Assembly: GCF_026659735.1 (NCBI RefSeq)
Contig: NZ_JANSKK010000017.1
Location: 96,353-160,352 of the forward strand
Length of the DNA stretch: 64,000 bases
Source of the DNA: Staphylococcus pettenkoferi
GTDB taxonomy: Bacteria > Bacillota > Bacilli > Staphylococcales > Staphylococcaceae
Direction of reading: 5' to 3'
The position numbers and the translations under genes were made by a program. Shown here piece by piece: positions 15,644-22,566 of this stretch (positions are counted from its first letter, which is position 1; every line of letters begins with the position of its first letter). Under the pieces are notes generated by a model. That model searched no databases and was not told the origin of the DNA. It worked only from the letters and a program-made list of their open reading frames with translations.

Positions 15644-16369
15644 TTATGCCTCCTCGTTTAAAAGTTGACTAAGGTAATTACTGTTTTCATTTTCTTCTGA
15701 TGTTTTAGGTATCTCTTCACTGTAATCGTTCATATAGCTTTCTTGTGATAAGAATGTCTTAGGATATTTTTGATATTGTTTGTTAGTAATTGTTTGCTTA
15801 TATGCTTTAGTTCCATTCATAATCGTTTCAAAGTCATGTTTCTTTAATGCTGATTTAAATAAACTAAATGCTTTTTTCTTATCTAGTTTCTTATCATATA
15901 AATCCCACCATTGATCAAAACGTTCACGCGTAACGTCAGTTGCGCTAGTATTAATTGCCTGACTGTTATTTGTATTACTGTTAATTGTAGAACTGTTAAT
16001 TGTAGTGGGTTGATTGTCGACCGGTCGGTCATCAACGGGTCGGTGGTCGACGGGTCGGTGATTAACCTGTCGAGGATTGTGAAATATTGTGTATAAATTA
16101 CTGCCGTAAATATTATGAGTTTGTTTTCTGTTAACGCTAAGGTAACCACTGTCAATCAATTCATTTTTTGCTCTTAAAAATCGGTGCTTTCCAATATTCA
16201 ATTCATGTTTAATTAAATCTACACTAGGAAATGCACTCTCATCTGCTCCTGCATAAGCTGATAAGTAACCGTATAATGCTTTAGCTTCTATACTTATACT
16301 TGTATCTTTCATTACTCGTTTGAATACTAAGCCGTAGCCAGTAATGGAACTCTTGATACTATCGTTCAT
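15644..16369 (-). CDS. Phage replication initiator with winged-helix domain
   Basis: A 241-residue protein. The N-terminal winged helix (about residues 18-95: SIEAKALYGYLSAYAGADES, then FPSVDLIKHELNIG) is of the helix-turn-helix initiator type. The middle is a repetitive linker with RPVDH, RPVDD and RPVDN in tandem. The C-terminal domain contains RFDQWWDLYDKKLDKKKAF (about residues 149-167). The linker-coding DNA carries the iterons, so the protein probably binds an origin inside its own gene, as in SPP1 G38P and lambda O. Confidence 0.85.
   Translation of the reverse strand: MNDSIKSSITGYGLVFKRVMKDTSISIEAKALYGYLSAYAGADESAFPSVDLIKHELNIGKHRFLRAKNELIDSGYLSVNRKQTHNIYGSNLYTIFHNPRQVNHRPVDHRPVDDRPVDNQPTTINSSTINSNTNNSQAINTSATDVTRERFDQWWDLYDKKLDKKKAFSLFKSALKKHDFETIMNGTKAYKQTITNKQYQKYPKTFLSQESYMNDYSEEIPKTSEENENSNYLSQLLNEEA
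15975..16076. other. Putative phage replication origin with iterons
   Basis: Four consecutive 15-bp units occupy 16017-16076: TCGACCGGTCGGTCA, TCAACGGGTCGGTGG, TCGACGGGTCGGTGA and a degenerate TTAACCTGTCGAGGA. Next to them ACTGTTAATTGTAG occurs twice (about 15977-16005) in an AT-rich stretch. Iterons plus an AT-rich region inside an initiator gene, just before helicase loader and helicase genes, is the classic lambdoid/SPP1-type origin layout. Confidence 0.75.
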
Positions 16370-17037
16370 TATTTCTCACCTCTTAACATGCTATTCAATT
16401 TTTCATCTACTTCTATCCAGCTATTATACAAATGATATTTATCGTTGAATGTGTCCATTCCTATTTGGTGCTGTTCTCTATGGTGTTTTGAACATAGCGC
16501 TAACACTTTGTTATCTGTGTGATTTATCTTCCGTCTGTTACGTCCTCGACCTACTGCGTGATAATGCGCAAGTTCTGCTCGTGGCGTTCCGCATATTACA
16601 CAGTTACGATTGACTGTTGACCAGTAAAGAAATGCCTTATCATTCTTAAGTAAGTCACTTGTTTTATAGCTAAGTGGTATGTTGTTGTAAAATATCCAGT
16701 CCAAAGTCACTTCAATAATTTGGCTCGCTTGTTGTCTTGAACAATTACTTAAGGAAATGCCTTGATCGTAGCCATAGAGGACACAAACATAATCCATGAA
16801 CATATACCTCATATAATCTCGAGGTTGCCCTGTGTAAGCCTCTATGTCGTTACAAAGCGCAAATATCTTTCTGCGTTGTTTATCCGTAATTAGAAAAGGG
16901 TCAACAGGTTTAACTTCACACTCAACTTCTAAGCCGTTATCAAGTAGCAATGTTTCTTTATTACCTAGTTCAACACCAGAGATGACGACAGTTGTCGTGC
17001 CATCATCTTCAGTGATGTAATTTTTGATAATTGGCAT
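16369..17037 (-). CDS. Putative HNHc nuclease (staphylococcal phage type)
   Basis: A 222-residue protein. The N-terminal region contains FLITDKQRRKIFALCNDIEA (about residues 48-67). The C-terminal HNH-like zinc module has CVICGTPRAELAHYHAVGRG (about residues 146-165), then NKVLALCSKHHREQHQIG. Such proteins are found between ssb/recombination and initiator genes of staphylococcal phages and are thought to process recombination intermediates. It overlaps the initiator gene by one base. Confidence 0.85.
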   Translation of the reverse strand: MPIIKNYITEDDGTTTVVISGVELGNKETLLLDNGLEVECEVKPVDPFLITDKQRRKIFALCNDIEAYTGQPRDYMRYMFMDYVCVLYGYDQGISLSNCSRQQASQIIEVTLDWIFYNNIPLSYKTSDLLKNDKAFLYWSTVNRNCVICGTPRAELAHYHAVGRGRNRRKINHTDNKVLALCSKHHREQHQIGMDTFNDKYHLYNSWIEVDEKLNSMLRGEK

Positions 17038-17586
17038 TTAAATCAACTTCTCAAATTTATATTTATTACCATGTATATCAGTTAACTCTTTACGATTACG
17101 TTTTAATTTAGTGCTTATATAACCATTATTTCTACCTAAAAATTGACTCGCTCTACTCATACTTATAAATTCATATTCGATACCTAAATGATTAATGAGT
17201 TTTACAGCCATATTGGTATGCATTAGACCAGTTTCAAATGCATGCCTGTTGTTTTCTAAGTGATTGCACCACTCAAGATTTTCTACATTATTATTTTTAG
17301 GATTGCCGTCAATGTGATTGATACATTCTTTTCCTTTAACAACTGGCATAAAAGCAAAAGCTACTAATCTATGAACTAAAAAATCTTTATGTTTGCCATC
17401 TTTCCAAAGTGATACTCTTACATCTCTACCATTAGGCGTTTTATCTTTTAGGTAACGCTGTTTCCAATGTCTTACGCCATGTTTCTTTGTATAAGTGGTT
17501 TTATTTTTATGAGTTCTTACTCGACCTTTGTTACTTACTTCGTAAATACCTTCGTAACCTACAACATCTCTCCATTTTTCCTTCAT
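17038..17586 (-). CDS. NUMOD4-HNH homing endonuclease
   Basis: A 182-residue protein with an N-terminal NUMOD4 motif (WRDVVGYEGIYEVSNKGRVR, about residues 5-24), an HNH core (VHRLVAFAFM ... ECINHIDGNPKNNNVENLEW, about residues 72-106) and a C-terminal NUMOD1-like DNA-binding helix (SMSRASQFLGRNNGYISTKL). It is free-standing between ssb and the HNHc gene, not in an intron as far as can be seen. It is a selfish element that can promote its own spread among phages. Confidence 0.92.
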   Translation of the reverse strand: MKEKWRDVVGYEGIYEVSNKGRVRTHKNKTTYTKKHGVRHWKQRYLKDKTPNGRDVRVSLWKDGKHKDFLVHRLVAFAFMPVVKGKECINHIDGNPKNNNVENLEWCNHLENNRHAFETGLMHTNMAVKLINHLGIEYEFISMSRASQFLGRNNGYISTKLKRNRKELTDIHGNKYKFEKLI

Positions 17587-17598
17587 TTAATCACCTCA

Positions 17599-18021
17599 TC
17601 AGAAAGGAAGTGTAGAATTGTCTATATCATTGATGCCGTTGTTATTACTAAAAGGGTTATTGCCTGCTGGTGCTTGCCCTCTCTGTTGTTGAGGTTGGTT
17701 GTTTTGTTGATTACTACCTTTGTTATCTAAAAATTCAATTCTGTTAGCAATCACTCGTACTACTGAACGATTGTTACCTTCTTTATCTTGGAATCTATCT
17801 TGTTTCAAGTTGCCTTCAATTAAGATTTTGCTACCTTTTCCACAATAGTTATTAAGTAATTGTGCAGTTTTACCAAATGCTGCAACATCAAAGAACGAAG
17901 TATCATCTTTTTTGAATGGGTTGTCTACTGCTAATGAGAAGTTAGTTACTTGTGTTTGTCCTGCCGGTTTTAGTTCTAAATCTTTAGTGATACGTCCTGT
18001 TAAAATTGTTAAATTAGTCAT
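17599..18021 (-). CDS. ssb: Single-stranded DNA-binding protein
   Basis: A roughly 140-residue OB-fold SSB. Core: LTILTGRITKDLELKPAGQT, then FFDVAAFGKTAQLLNNYCGK, then GSKILIEGNLKQDRFQDKEG. A Q/N/G-rich linker follows, and the C-terminal tip DNSTLPF is a weak version of the usual acidic DDDLPF tail that docks replication partners. The second ATG (18021) fits the AAGGAG spacing better than the first (18027). It overlaps the annealing protein gene. Confidence 0.93.
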   Translation of the reverse strand: MTNLTILTGRITKDLELKPAGQTQVTNFSLAVDNPFKKDDTSFFDVAAFGKTAQLLNNYCGKGSKILIEGNLKQDRFQDKEGNNRSVVRVIANRIEFLDNKGSNQQNNQPQQQRGQAPAGNNPFSNNNGINDIDNSTLPF

Positions 18022-18652
18022 TGTCATTCTCCTTATCTAACTGTTTTAGTCCCGCGTCTAGTTTTGCGTGTGCTTGCGCTATTTCTTTTTGTGATACTTT
18101 GTTAATGTTTTGAATACCTAACCAACGCATTGTTTTATCCAATGTTGCGTCTCTACCTTTTTCTTGTGATAGCGTTACAAACTGATTGATACGTTCTTCT
18201 AATTCCGTTCTATCGTTATCGCTGGCATCTGGCGCCTCCTCACCTAGATATAAATAGTTTCCTAGACCAAACTTAGCTGCACATTTAACCATGCATCGCT
18301 TAATCGCTTTGTTTATGTCAAAAGAAGTTGCACTTCCCTTAGGAATTGCTTGATTTTTATAATTCAATACAGGAAGCCACTCTCTTTTTGTTACTCCGAA
18401 CACTGTTAATTCGACACATACCATGTAACCCTCGTCCATTTTGAGGTAAGGAACAAAAAAGTTTTTATCGGTACTATCTGGATAAGGAAACTCGATTACT
18501 TTTTCCTCGTAAGTTGGATCTTCCTTAGTCAATTCTTGTTGAACGTAGGCCCATGATAAGTAATTTAAGTTTTGTTTCTTCTCAACATGAGCGCTAACAT
18601 CTCTACTGTTTAATTCTCTAAATTTATCTGCGAAGTTGAGTTTTTCACTCAT
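18014..18652 (-). CDS. Single-strand annealing recombinase (DUF1071/Sak3-like)
   Basis: A 212-residue protein with the DUF1071 layout: LNYLSWAYVQQELTKEDPTY (about residues 29-48), MVCVELTVFGVTKREWLPVL, then SATSFDINKAIKRCMVKCAA (about residues 107-126) and FGLGNYLYLGEEAP. Proteins of this family anneal complementary single strands in phage recombination and replication, working with SSB encoded immediately downstream. Confidence 0.87.
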   Translation of the reverse strand: MSEKLNFADKFRELNSRDVSAHVEKKQNLNYLSWAYVQQELTKEDPTYEEKVIEFPYPDSTDKNFFVPYLKMDEGYMVCVELTVFGVTKREWLPVLNYKNQAIPKGSATSFDINKAIKRCMVKCAAKFGLGNYLYLGEEAPDASDNDRTELEERINQFVTLSQEKGRDATLDKTMRWLGIQNINKVSQKEIAQAHAKLDAGLKQLDKENDND

Positions 18653-18902
18653 CAGATTTGACCTCCTTCAAGTCCTTCATTTTCACTTTTTTACGTGTTT
18701 CTTGTATTTTGTAAGTTGTTACTTCGATATCATGTTTCTCCCAGTCGATATCAATATCATCTAGTCCACTAATAACTGCTGCTCTACTACGCATAGCGTT
18801 GTAATTTGCATATTCTGGAGAAGGTGGTTTATTTGTAAGCCACCAACCGTGATGCTCATCTTGGACACGATACTCAACTTTGGTTGTTTCTTTCACGTTC
18901 AT
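18645..18902 (-). CDS. Small early phage protein (DUF2483-like)
   Basis: An 85-residue protein with VEYRVQDEHHGWWLTNKPPS near the N-terminus and HDIEVTTYKIQETRKKVKM near the C-terminus, an arrangement seen in small DUF2483-like staphylococcal phage proteins. It overlaps the annealing protein gene. Family assignment is tentative; function unknown. Confidence 0.6.
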   Translation of the reverse strand: MNVKETTKVEYRVQDEHHGWWLTNKPPSPEYANYNAMRSRAAVISGLDDIDIDWEKHDIEVTTYKIQETRKKVKMKDLKEVKSDE

Positions 18903-18963
18903 GCACCTCCGTACATCTAGCTATATCTTGTGCGTTCTTTTCATCTATATTTAGTTCTTGCAC
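18874..18963 (-). CDS. Possible 29-residue peptide with GTG start
   Basis: A short frame beginning QELNIDEKNAQDIARCTEVH after a GTG, preceded by GGGAGG seven bases upstream. Its end overlaps the next gene. The ribosome site is the only support. Confidence 0.35.
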   Translation of the reverse strand: MQELNIDEKNAQDIARCTEVHERERNNQS

Positions 18964-19033
18964 GATTTATCCTCCCGTTGTATGATTGACTTGAATATAA
19001 TTTGTTGATACTTCGACTGTTTGCTAATTGCCG

Positions 19034-19198
19034 TTAGCATTCAGTCTTTTTTATTTCTTCTATCCACACTCTCCAGAATGGGATTGCAATTAGTAATACG
19101 GATAAACTAATAACTAGTGTTGTAGCTAAATGTACTCTTAATAACACAAGTGCTAATGCAACGATAATCATTGTTAGGTATGCCAATAGATACTTCAT
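19034..19198 (-). CDS. Small membrane protein (DUF1270-like)
   Basis: A 54-residue protein with two closely spaced hydrophobic segments (YLLAYLTMIIVALALVLL and TTLVISLSVLLIAIPFW) and a charged C-terminus. The start at 19198 has AAGGAGGTGAGG upstream. Short two-helix proteins of the DUF1270 type occupy this place in staphylococcal phages. Function unknown. Confidence 0.65.
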   Translation of the reverse strand: MKYLLAYLTMIIVALALVLLRVHLATTLVISLSVLLIAIPFWRVWIEEIKKTEC

Positions 19199-19211
19199 TT
19201 CCTCACCTCCT

Positions 19212-19523
19212 TTATTTGCCGTGTATTTCATTGAAATGTTCATCGATAAATTTATTCATCTTTCTTGCGTTGAATCTCCATCTGTTAAAACTTTCATCTG
19301 GATAGTGTGCTATCCCTTGTTTCTTCAAGATCTTTTCAAATTTAGGATTGAATAACAATCTATCTTTAATCGTGTCATCAGAAGACATCTTTAACTTTTT
19401 CTTCAAGTCTTTTAAGTCCCAGACAGGATCTAAAGAGTAATTAAACAACTCTTCGTATTCTTCTTTTGCAATGAGTACGTGTGTGTCTGGAATGGGGACT
19501 GTTACGTTAATTGTTTGCGGCAT
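19212..19523 (-). CDS. DUF771 phage protein
   Basis: A 103-residue protein starting MPQTINVTVPIPDTHVLIAK, the DUF771 signature, followed by EEYEELFNYSLDPVWDLKDL and a helix-turn-helix-like region that may bind DNA. The start at 19523 has AAAGGAG eight bases upstream and sits back-to-back with a rightward gene at 19578. Function unknown; the family is confined largely to phages of low-GC Gram-positives. Confidence 0.8.
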   Translation of the reverse strand: MPQTINVTVPIPDTHVLIAKEEYEELFNYSLDPVWDLKDLKKKLKMSSDDTIKDRLLFNPKFEKILKKQGIAHYPDESFNRWRFNARKMNKFIDEHFNEIHGK

Positions 19524-19542
19524 CAAAGTCACTCCTTTCGTG

Positions 19543-19548
19543 TATAAT
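19543..19548 (+). promoter_or_regulatory. Possible rightward -10 element
   Basis: TATAAT preceded by TG lies 30 bases before a rightward gene and 20 bases upstream of the divergent DUF771 start. No good -35 is seen at 17 bp, so strength depends on the TG extension or a regulator. Confidence 0.4.
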
Positions 19549-19577
19549 TTGGTTATCAACCTAAGGAGGTGATAACT

Positions 19578-19760
19578 ATGTCTGATTTATCTATTGTGCA
19601 ACGCGCCCATGATTTAGCTTTATTAAAAGCCGAAATCTTAGCTAATCAACAAATTGCTGAAACTGGAACTGTTAATATTGAGCTAACGAGTGAGTATGCA
19701 ATTGCTTATGCTGAAGCTAAAGATGCTTTAGAGAAAATCTTTACAAAAGACCAAGATTAA
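19578..19760 (+). CDS. Rightward small gene inside the leftward early operon
   Basis: A 60-residue, probably helical protein, MSDLSIVQRAHDLALLKAEI at its start. AAGGAGGTGATAACT gives a near-perfect ribosome site; the alternative ATG at 19569 is inside it. It runs against the early operon, its 3' end overlaps the 3' end of the leftward gene at 19741, and it would be antisense to the early transcript. No domain recognised. Confidence 0.75.
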   Translation: MSDLSIVQRAHDLALLKAEILANQQIAETGTVNIELTSEYAIAYAEAKDALEKIFTKDQD

Positions 19761-19896
19761 CTCTTACTTTTCTCGCATTTTCTTTGTTTACAACTCTAGT
19801 AAGTGTTTCTGGTTTTAAACTTTTCTCAATTTTTACAACCTTCCACGTCACAACTGCCATTGTGATGAGGAGGGTTGTTTTGTATAAAGTATTCAT
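19741..19896 (-). CDS. Small membrane-anchored early protein
   Basis: A 51-residue protein, MNTLYKTTLLITMAVVTWKV at the N-terminus (one transmembrane helix), followed by a basic tail. The start at 19896 follows GAGGAGG and overlaps the end of the preceding gene. Its 3' end overlaps a convergent gene. Function unknown. Confidence 0.6.
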   Translation of the reverse strand: MNTLYKTTLLITMAVVTWKVVKIEKSLKPETLTRVVNKENARKVRVNLGLL

Positions 19897-19897
19897 G

Positions 19898-20065
19898 TTA
19901 TGCCTCCTCATCTTCGTCATATTCAATAATTGGTTTAGGCGCTATACCTATCTCTATATCGATTGCGTCATAATTTAAATCTTCGATAGCTTCTTCAATT
20001 TCATTTACTGCACTTTTGATGTTTGATGCTTCAGGTACTCCGTATTGAATTTTTAAGCTTTTCAT
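19898..20065 (-). CDS. Small acidic early phage protein
   Basis: A 55-residue protein, MKSLKIQYGVPEASNIKSAV at the start, ending in an acidic run (YDEDEEA). The ribosome site AAAGGAGCG lies eight bases upstream of the ATG. Its stop overlaps the start region of the following membrane protein gene. Function unknown. Confidence 0.65.
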   Translation of the reverse strand: MKSLKIQYGVPEASNIKSAVNEIEEAIEDLNYDAIDIEIGIAPKPIIEYDEDEEA

Positions 20066-20103
20066 TTTATTCGCTCCTTTAATTTGTTTTTTTCGAATGT
20101 GGG

Positions 20104-20697
20104 TTAAACTCGTCTTATTTCATAAACTGATAAACTTTTTATTTTGTCTCGAATTTCATCCATCATATAAACGTTAAATGTCTCTATATTTCTTTTAGGT
20201 GAAATATGGTATACATCACTCAAATGATATTTAACTATCTTCCAAATTTTATTTTTATATACTCTTAATTTCTTGTTGTATTCTTTAGTGTTTTTAGCTT
20301 TTGTCTTTTGTAACTCTGAATATTCATCTAAAGTCATACTCCCATTAATTAGTTCATCAAAATCTAATTGATTTAAATTACCAAGTGCTGTTCTAGCTTT
20401 TTCGTCAACTGTTTTTCTTAGTTGATCTAATTCAATTTTGTTCAAAGCTCTCATGTTGTGTTCTTCTTTTTGATGATTTTCAATACTAGTCATACGATTA
20501 CCTTGTGTTTGTAATACGTTTAGTAAATCTTCTTGATACTCCCTTTGATTGTTTAGCATCATTAAAGAACTGTTTTCCGTTATTTGTTTGGCTGAAATTA
20601 AAACTCTTTCAACATCACTTACACTTACATTTGTATCTTTAGATATTGCTTTTACTACACTCGTTTCTTTGTTGAAAATGCTTAACGGATTTTTCAA
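20104..20697 (-). CDS. Early phage protein with ORF6C-like C-terminus
   Basis: A 197-residue protein. The N-terminal part (MKNPLSIFNKETSVVKAISK) is followed by a coiled-coil middle. The C-terminal part KIWKIVKYHLSDVYHISPKR, then NIETFNVYMMDEI, resembles the ORF6C module of phage antirepressor-like proteins. The start overlaps the end of the upstream gene. A regulatory role is suggested only by that weak resemblance. Confidence 0.6.
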   Translation of the reverse strand: MKNPLSIFNKETSVVKAISKDTNVSVSDVERVLISAKQITENSSLMMLNNQREYQEDLLNVLQTQGNRMTSIENHQKEEHNMRALNKIELDQLRKTVDEKARTALGNLNQLDFDELINGSMTLDEYSELQKTKAKNTKEYNKKLRVYKNKIWKIVKYHLSDVYHISPKRNIETFNVYMMDEIRDKIKSLSVYEIRRV

Positions 20698-20698
20698 T

Positions 20699-21643
20699 TT
20701 AATCCCCCTCTATTATTTGACTTGTATTCAATGAATTTCTCATTTGTCTAGTCCACGCTTCTATTTCTTCGACTACATCAAACATCATGTTTTTAGTTCG
20801 ATCTGACGCTCTTGCAATAGCTGCTTCTCTATAAGGTGTATGTGCAACTTTATTTAAAAACTCATTTGCGTCATCTCTTAATGAAAGTAAATTAGTTTCT
20901 ACTTGAAATCTGATAGAAGCGATTTGTTCTTCTTCGGTTAAATTAGAATCTCTTTCATATTTATTAGTTTCTGGTTGTTGCTCACGTTCTTTAAATCGAC
21001 GTTTTAAATCAGATAATTCTTTTTCTCGTTGTTCAAGTAATTTTTTATCGTTTTTAAGATTTTCAAGTTGCTTGTTAATTCGATCTGGTACAACCTCTTT
21101 AACAATTTCTTTTTCTACAACCTCAGCCTCTCTACTCTCTGCATCTTCTAGTTGTTTCTTAGCAATCTCTTCTGAGCGTTGTGCTTGTTCTACTTGTGAT
21201 TGGAGTTGGGCGTTTTGTTGTTCTAAAGTTTTATTACGTTTTTTATAATCTTCCAATTCGCGCGTTGTAGCTTCTTCTAATGACTTGTGTCCATTTGGTG
21301 TATCAATACCATGCTCCATAATGTGATTACGTTGTTCTTTTGGCAAAGTAGCTAATTGATGTGATTTATGTTTGCCATATGAAGCGAGCGCTCGCTCGTA
21401 CTCCTCTCCGAAATTTTCAGCATCTTGTAAACGTTCGTTAATAGTACGTTTTGAATAATTGAAGTTATTCAATGTATAATTATCGAATGTTTCAAAACCT
21501 AATTCCTTGTACAGCTTTTCATCACGAATTGTTTTAACTTCCATCAAAAACTTGTATCCATACTGTTCAGAAATTTTGTAGAAACCAACAGCTCGTTCAT
21601 GTATTTCTTGCGCTTTAAGTTCCAAAGACAAATTGCTCTCCAA
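20699..21643 (-). CDS. Coiled-coil early phage protein
   Basis: A 314-residue protein starting at a TTG preceded by AAGGTGGTGG. The N-terminal region (about residues 10-105) is helical with FETFDNYTLNNFNYSKRTIN, suggesting a DNA-binding fold as in DUF3102-type or partition-like proteins. A long coiled coil (about residues 115-225) follows, then a C-terminal helical domain with IEAWTRQMRNSL. Its start overlaps the restored 3' end of the frameshifted nuclease gene by 29 bases. Function unknown. Confidence 0.7.
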   Translation of the reverse strand: MESNLSLELKAQEIHERAVGFYKISEQYGYKFLMEVKTIRDEKLYKELGFETFDNYTLNNFNYSKRTINERLQDAENFGEEYERALASYGKHKSHQLATLPKEQRNHIMEHGIDTPNGHKSLEEATTRELEDYKKRNKTLEQQNAQLQSQVEQAQRSEEIAKKQLEDAESREAEVVEKEIVKEVVPDRINKQLENLKNDKKLLEQREKELSDLKRRFKEREQQPETNKYERDSNLTEEEQIASIRFQVETNLLSLRDDANEFLNKVAHTPYREAAIARASDRTKNMMFDVVEEIEAWTRQMRNSLNTSQIIEGD

Positions 21644-22143
21644 AACGTTCCACCACCTTGTTTTCTCTAATTCTTTCTAAAAGCATTTGCTCTACCTGTT
21701 TATTGGTATATCGGACAGTCTTAATGCCAAACTCTAATTCAAGGATTAAGTCTCTTTTTTTTATCTTTTAATTTTTGTAATTCTGTTTTATGACTGTTTC
21801 CGTCTATTTCGTATATTTTATTTTCTTCCTCCCAATAAAAGTCAGCTGTGTATTTAAGAACACCATATTTTGTATAAGCACCTTTACCTAGACCGAATAC
21901 CATTTGTGACTTTAAAAACGGATATAAGTTCTTGAATATTTTTTCGTGCTTGGTATTTTTCCAAATAGGTTTTTCTTTTTTCGTTCCAAAAAAATTACCA
22001 AAAATATCTTCGAAACCTTTTAATCTTCTAGGGTCAGCTTCATACATATAAAAAGAAAATATTTCTAATTCCTCGTGTGATAGAAAATCTTTATAATCCA
22101 AATAATTTGAATTGATAATTTCATTACCTATTACTTCACTCAA
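21615..22143 (-). pseudogene. DUF559-type endonuclease gene with one-base frameshift
   Basis: The 134-codon frame from TTG 22143 contains a PD-(D/E)xK-like core (ADFYWEEENKIYEIDGNSHK, about residues 100-119) but ends abruptly in RLNP at 21739. In the run of eight A (minus strand; 21755-21762), removing one base gives DKKRDLILELEFGIKTVRYT and TNKQVEQMLLERIR, the typical DUF559 C-terminus, to a stop at 21615-21617. The restored protein is 175 residues. Either the gene is broken, or full-length protein arises by slippage on the A-run. A sequencing error is also possible. Confidence 0.85.
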
Positions 22144-22160
22144 CCTTTATCACCTCCTTA

Positions 22161-22370
22161 TTAAGTTGTTTGTGGTTCTTTTTCGAAAAGATATTCAATG
22201 TCATACTCTGGAAAATATTCATTTTTAATAAGTAACGCCTCTCCAAATTTAAAATCGGAAACGCCATTTATCTTATCTGCTACTGTTTGGTATCTGACTT
22301 CTAATAAGTCTGCTAAATCAACCAGAGATACTTTTTTCTCTTTTCTAATATCGTTGAAATTCTTCAACAT
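22161..22370 (-). CDS. Cro-like repressor
   Basis: A 69-residue helix-turn-helix protein, MLKNFNDIRKEKKVSLVDLA then DLLEVRYQTVADKINGVSDF. It is first in the leftward operon, opposite the CI gene. The start at 22370 is set by AGGAGGG seven bases upstream; the longer in-frame ORF to 22544 runs through the operator region and is not credible. It presumably binds the same operators as CI and promotes lytic growth. Confidence 0.85.
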   Translation of the reverse strand: MLKNFNDIRKEKKVSLVDLADLLEVRYQTVADKINGVSDFKFGEALLIKNEYFPEYDIEYLFEKEPQTT

Positions 22371-22382
22371 AGTATCCCTCCT

Positions 22383-22400
22383 AATACGAATTTTCGTATT
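22383..22400. promoter_or_regulatory. Switch operator 1
   Basis: Inverted repeat AATACGAA-TT-TTCGTATT, both arms perfect. It lies in the cro leader, just upstream of the cro ribosome site. Same half-site (TACGAA) as operators 2 and 3. Confidence 0.8.
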
Positions 22401-22442
22401 TTGAATTATAAATTTTAGCAATCTTGCTGATTGCTTAACTAA

Positions 22443-22471
22443 AGTATATACGAATTTTCGTACTAGGTCAA
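22443..22471 (-). promoter_or_regulatory. Leftward early promoter (cro, lytic)
   Basis: TTGACC (22466-22471, minus strand) and TATACT (22443-22448) are separated by exactly 17 bp. Operator 2 fills the spacer, so repressor binding would block polymerase. It drives cro and the early operon. Confidence 0.88.
22447..22464. promoter_or_regulatory. Switch operator 2
   Basis: Inverted repeat TATACGAA-TT-TTCGTACT, sitting between the -35 and -10 of the leftward promoter. A lone half-site, TTCGCATT, follows at 22480-22487. Confidence 0.8.
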
Positions 22472-22505
22472 CACTAAAATTCGCATTTTTTATTTTCATT
22501 TTTAC

Positions 22506-22534
22506 TTGATATACGATTTTTCGCATGTTATTAT
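22506..22534 (+). promoter_or_regulatory. Rightward repressor-maintenance promoter (cI)
   Basis: TTGATA (22506-22511), 17 bp spacer, TATTAT (22529-22534). Operator 3 (TATACGAT-TT-TTCGCATG, 22510-22527) lies in the spacer. Transcription starts about 25 bases before cI. Confidence 0.85.
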
Positions 22535-22566
22535 ATAGGTACAAATTAGAAATGAGGTAAACGAAA

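Noticed and set aside
20104..22143. Early genes as a defence or toxin-antitoxin island
   Set aside because: The coiled-coil and ORF6C-like proteins and the broken DUF559 gene are in normal early-operon order with overlapping starts. Nothing shows a toxin or an antitoxin pair.
22371..22544. N-terminal extension of the Cro ORF up to 22544
   Set aside because: It runs through all operators and both promoters. A proper ribosome site is at 22370, and the extension shows no protein-like pattern.
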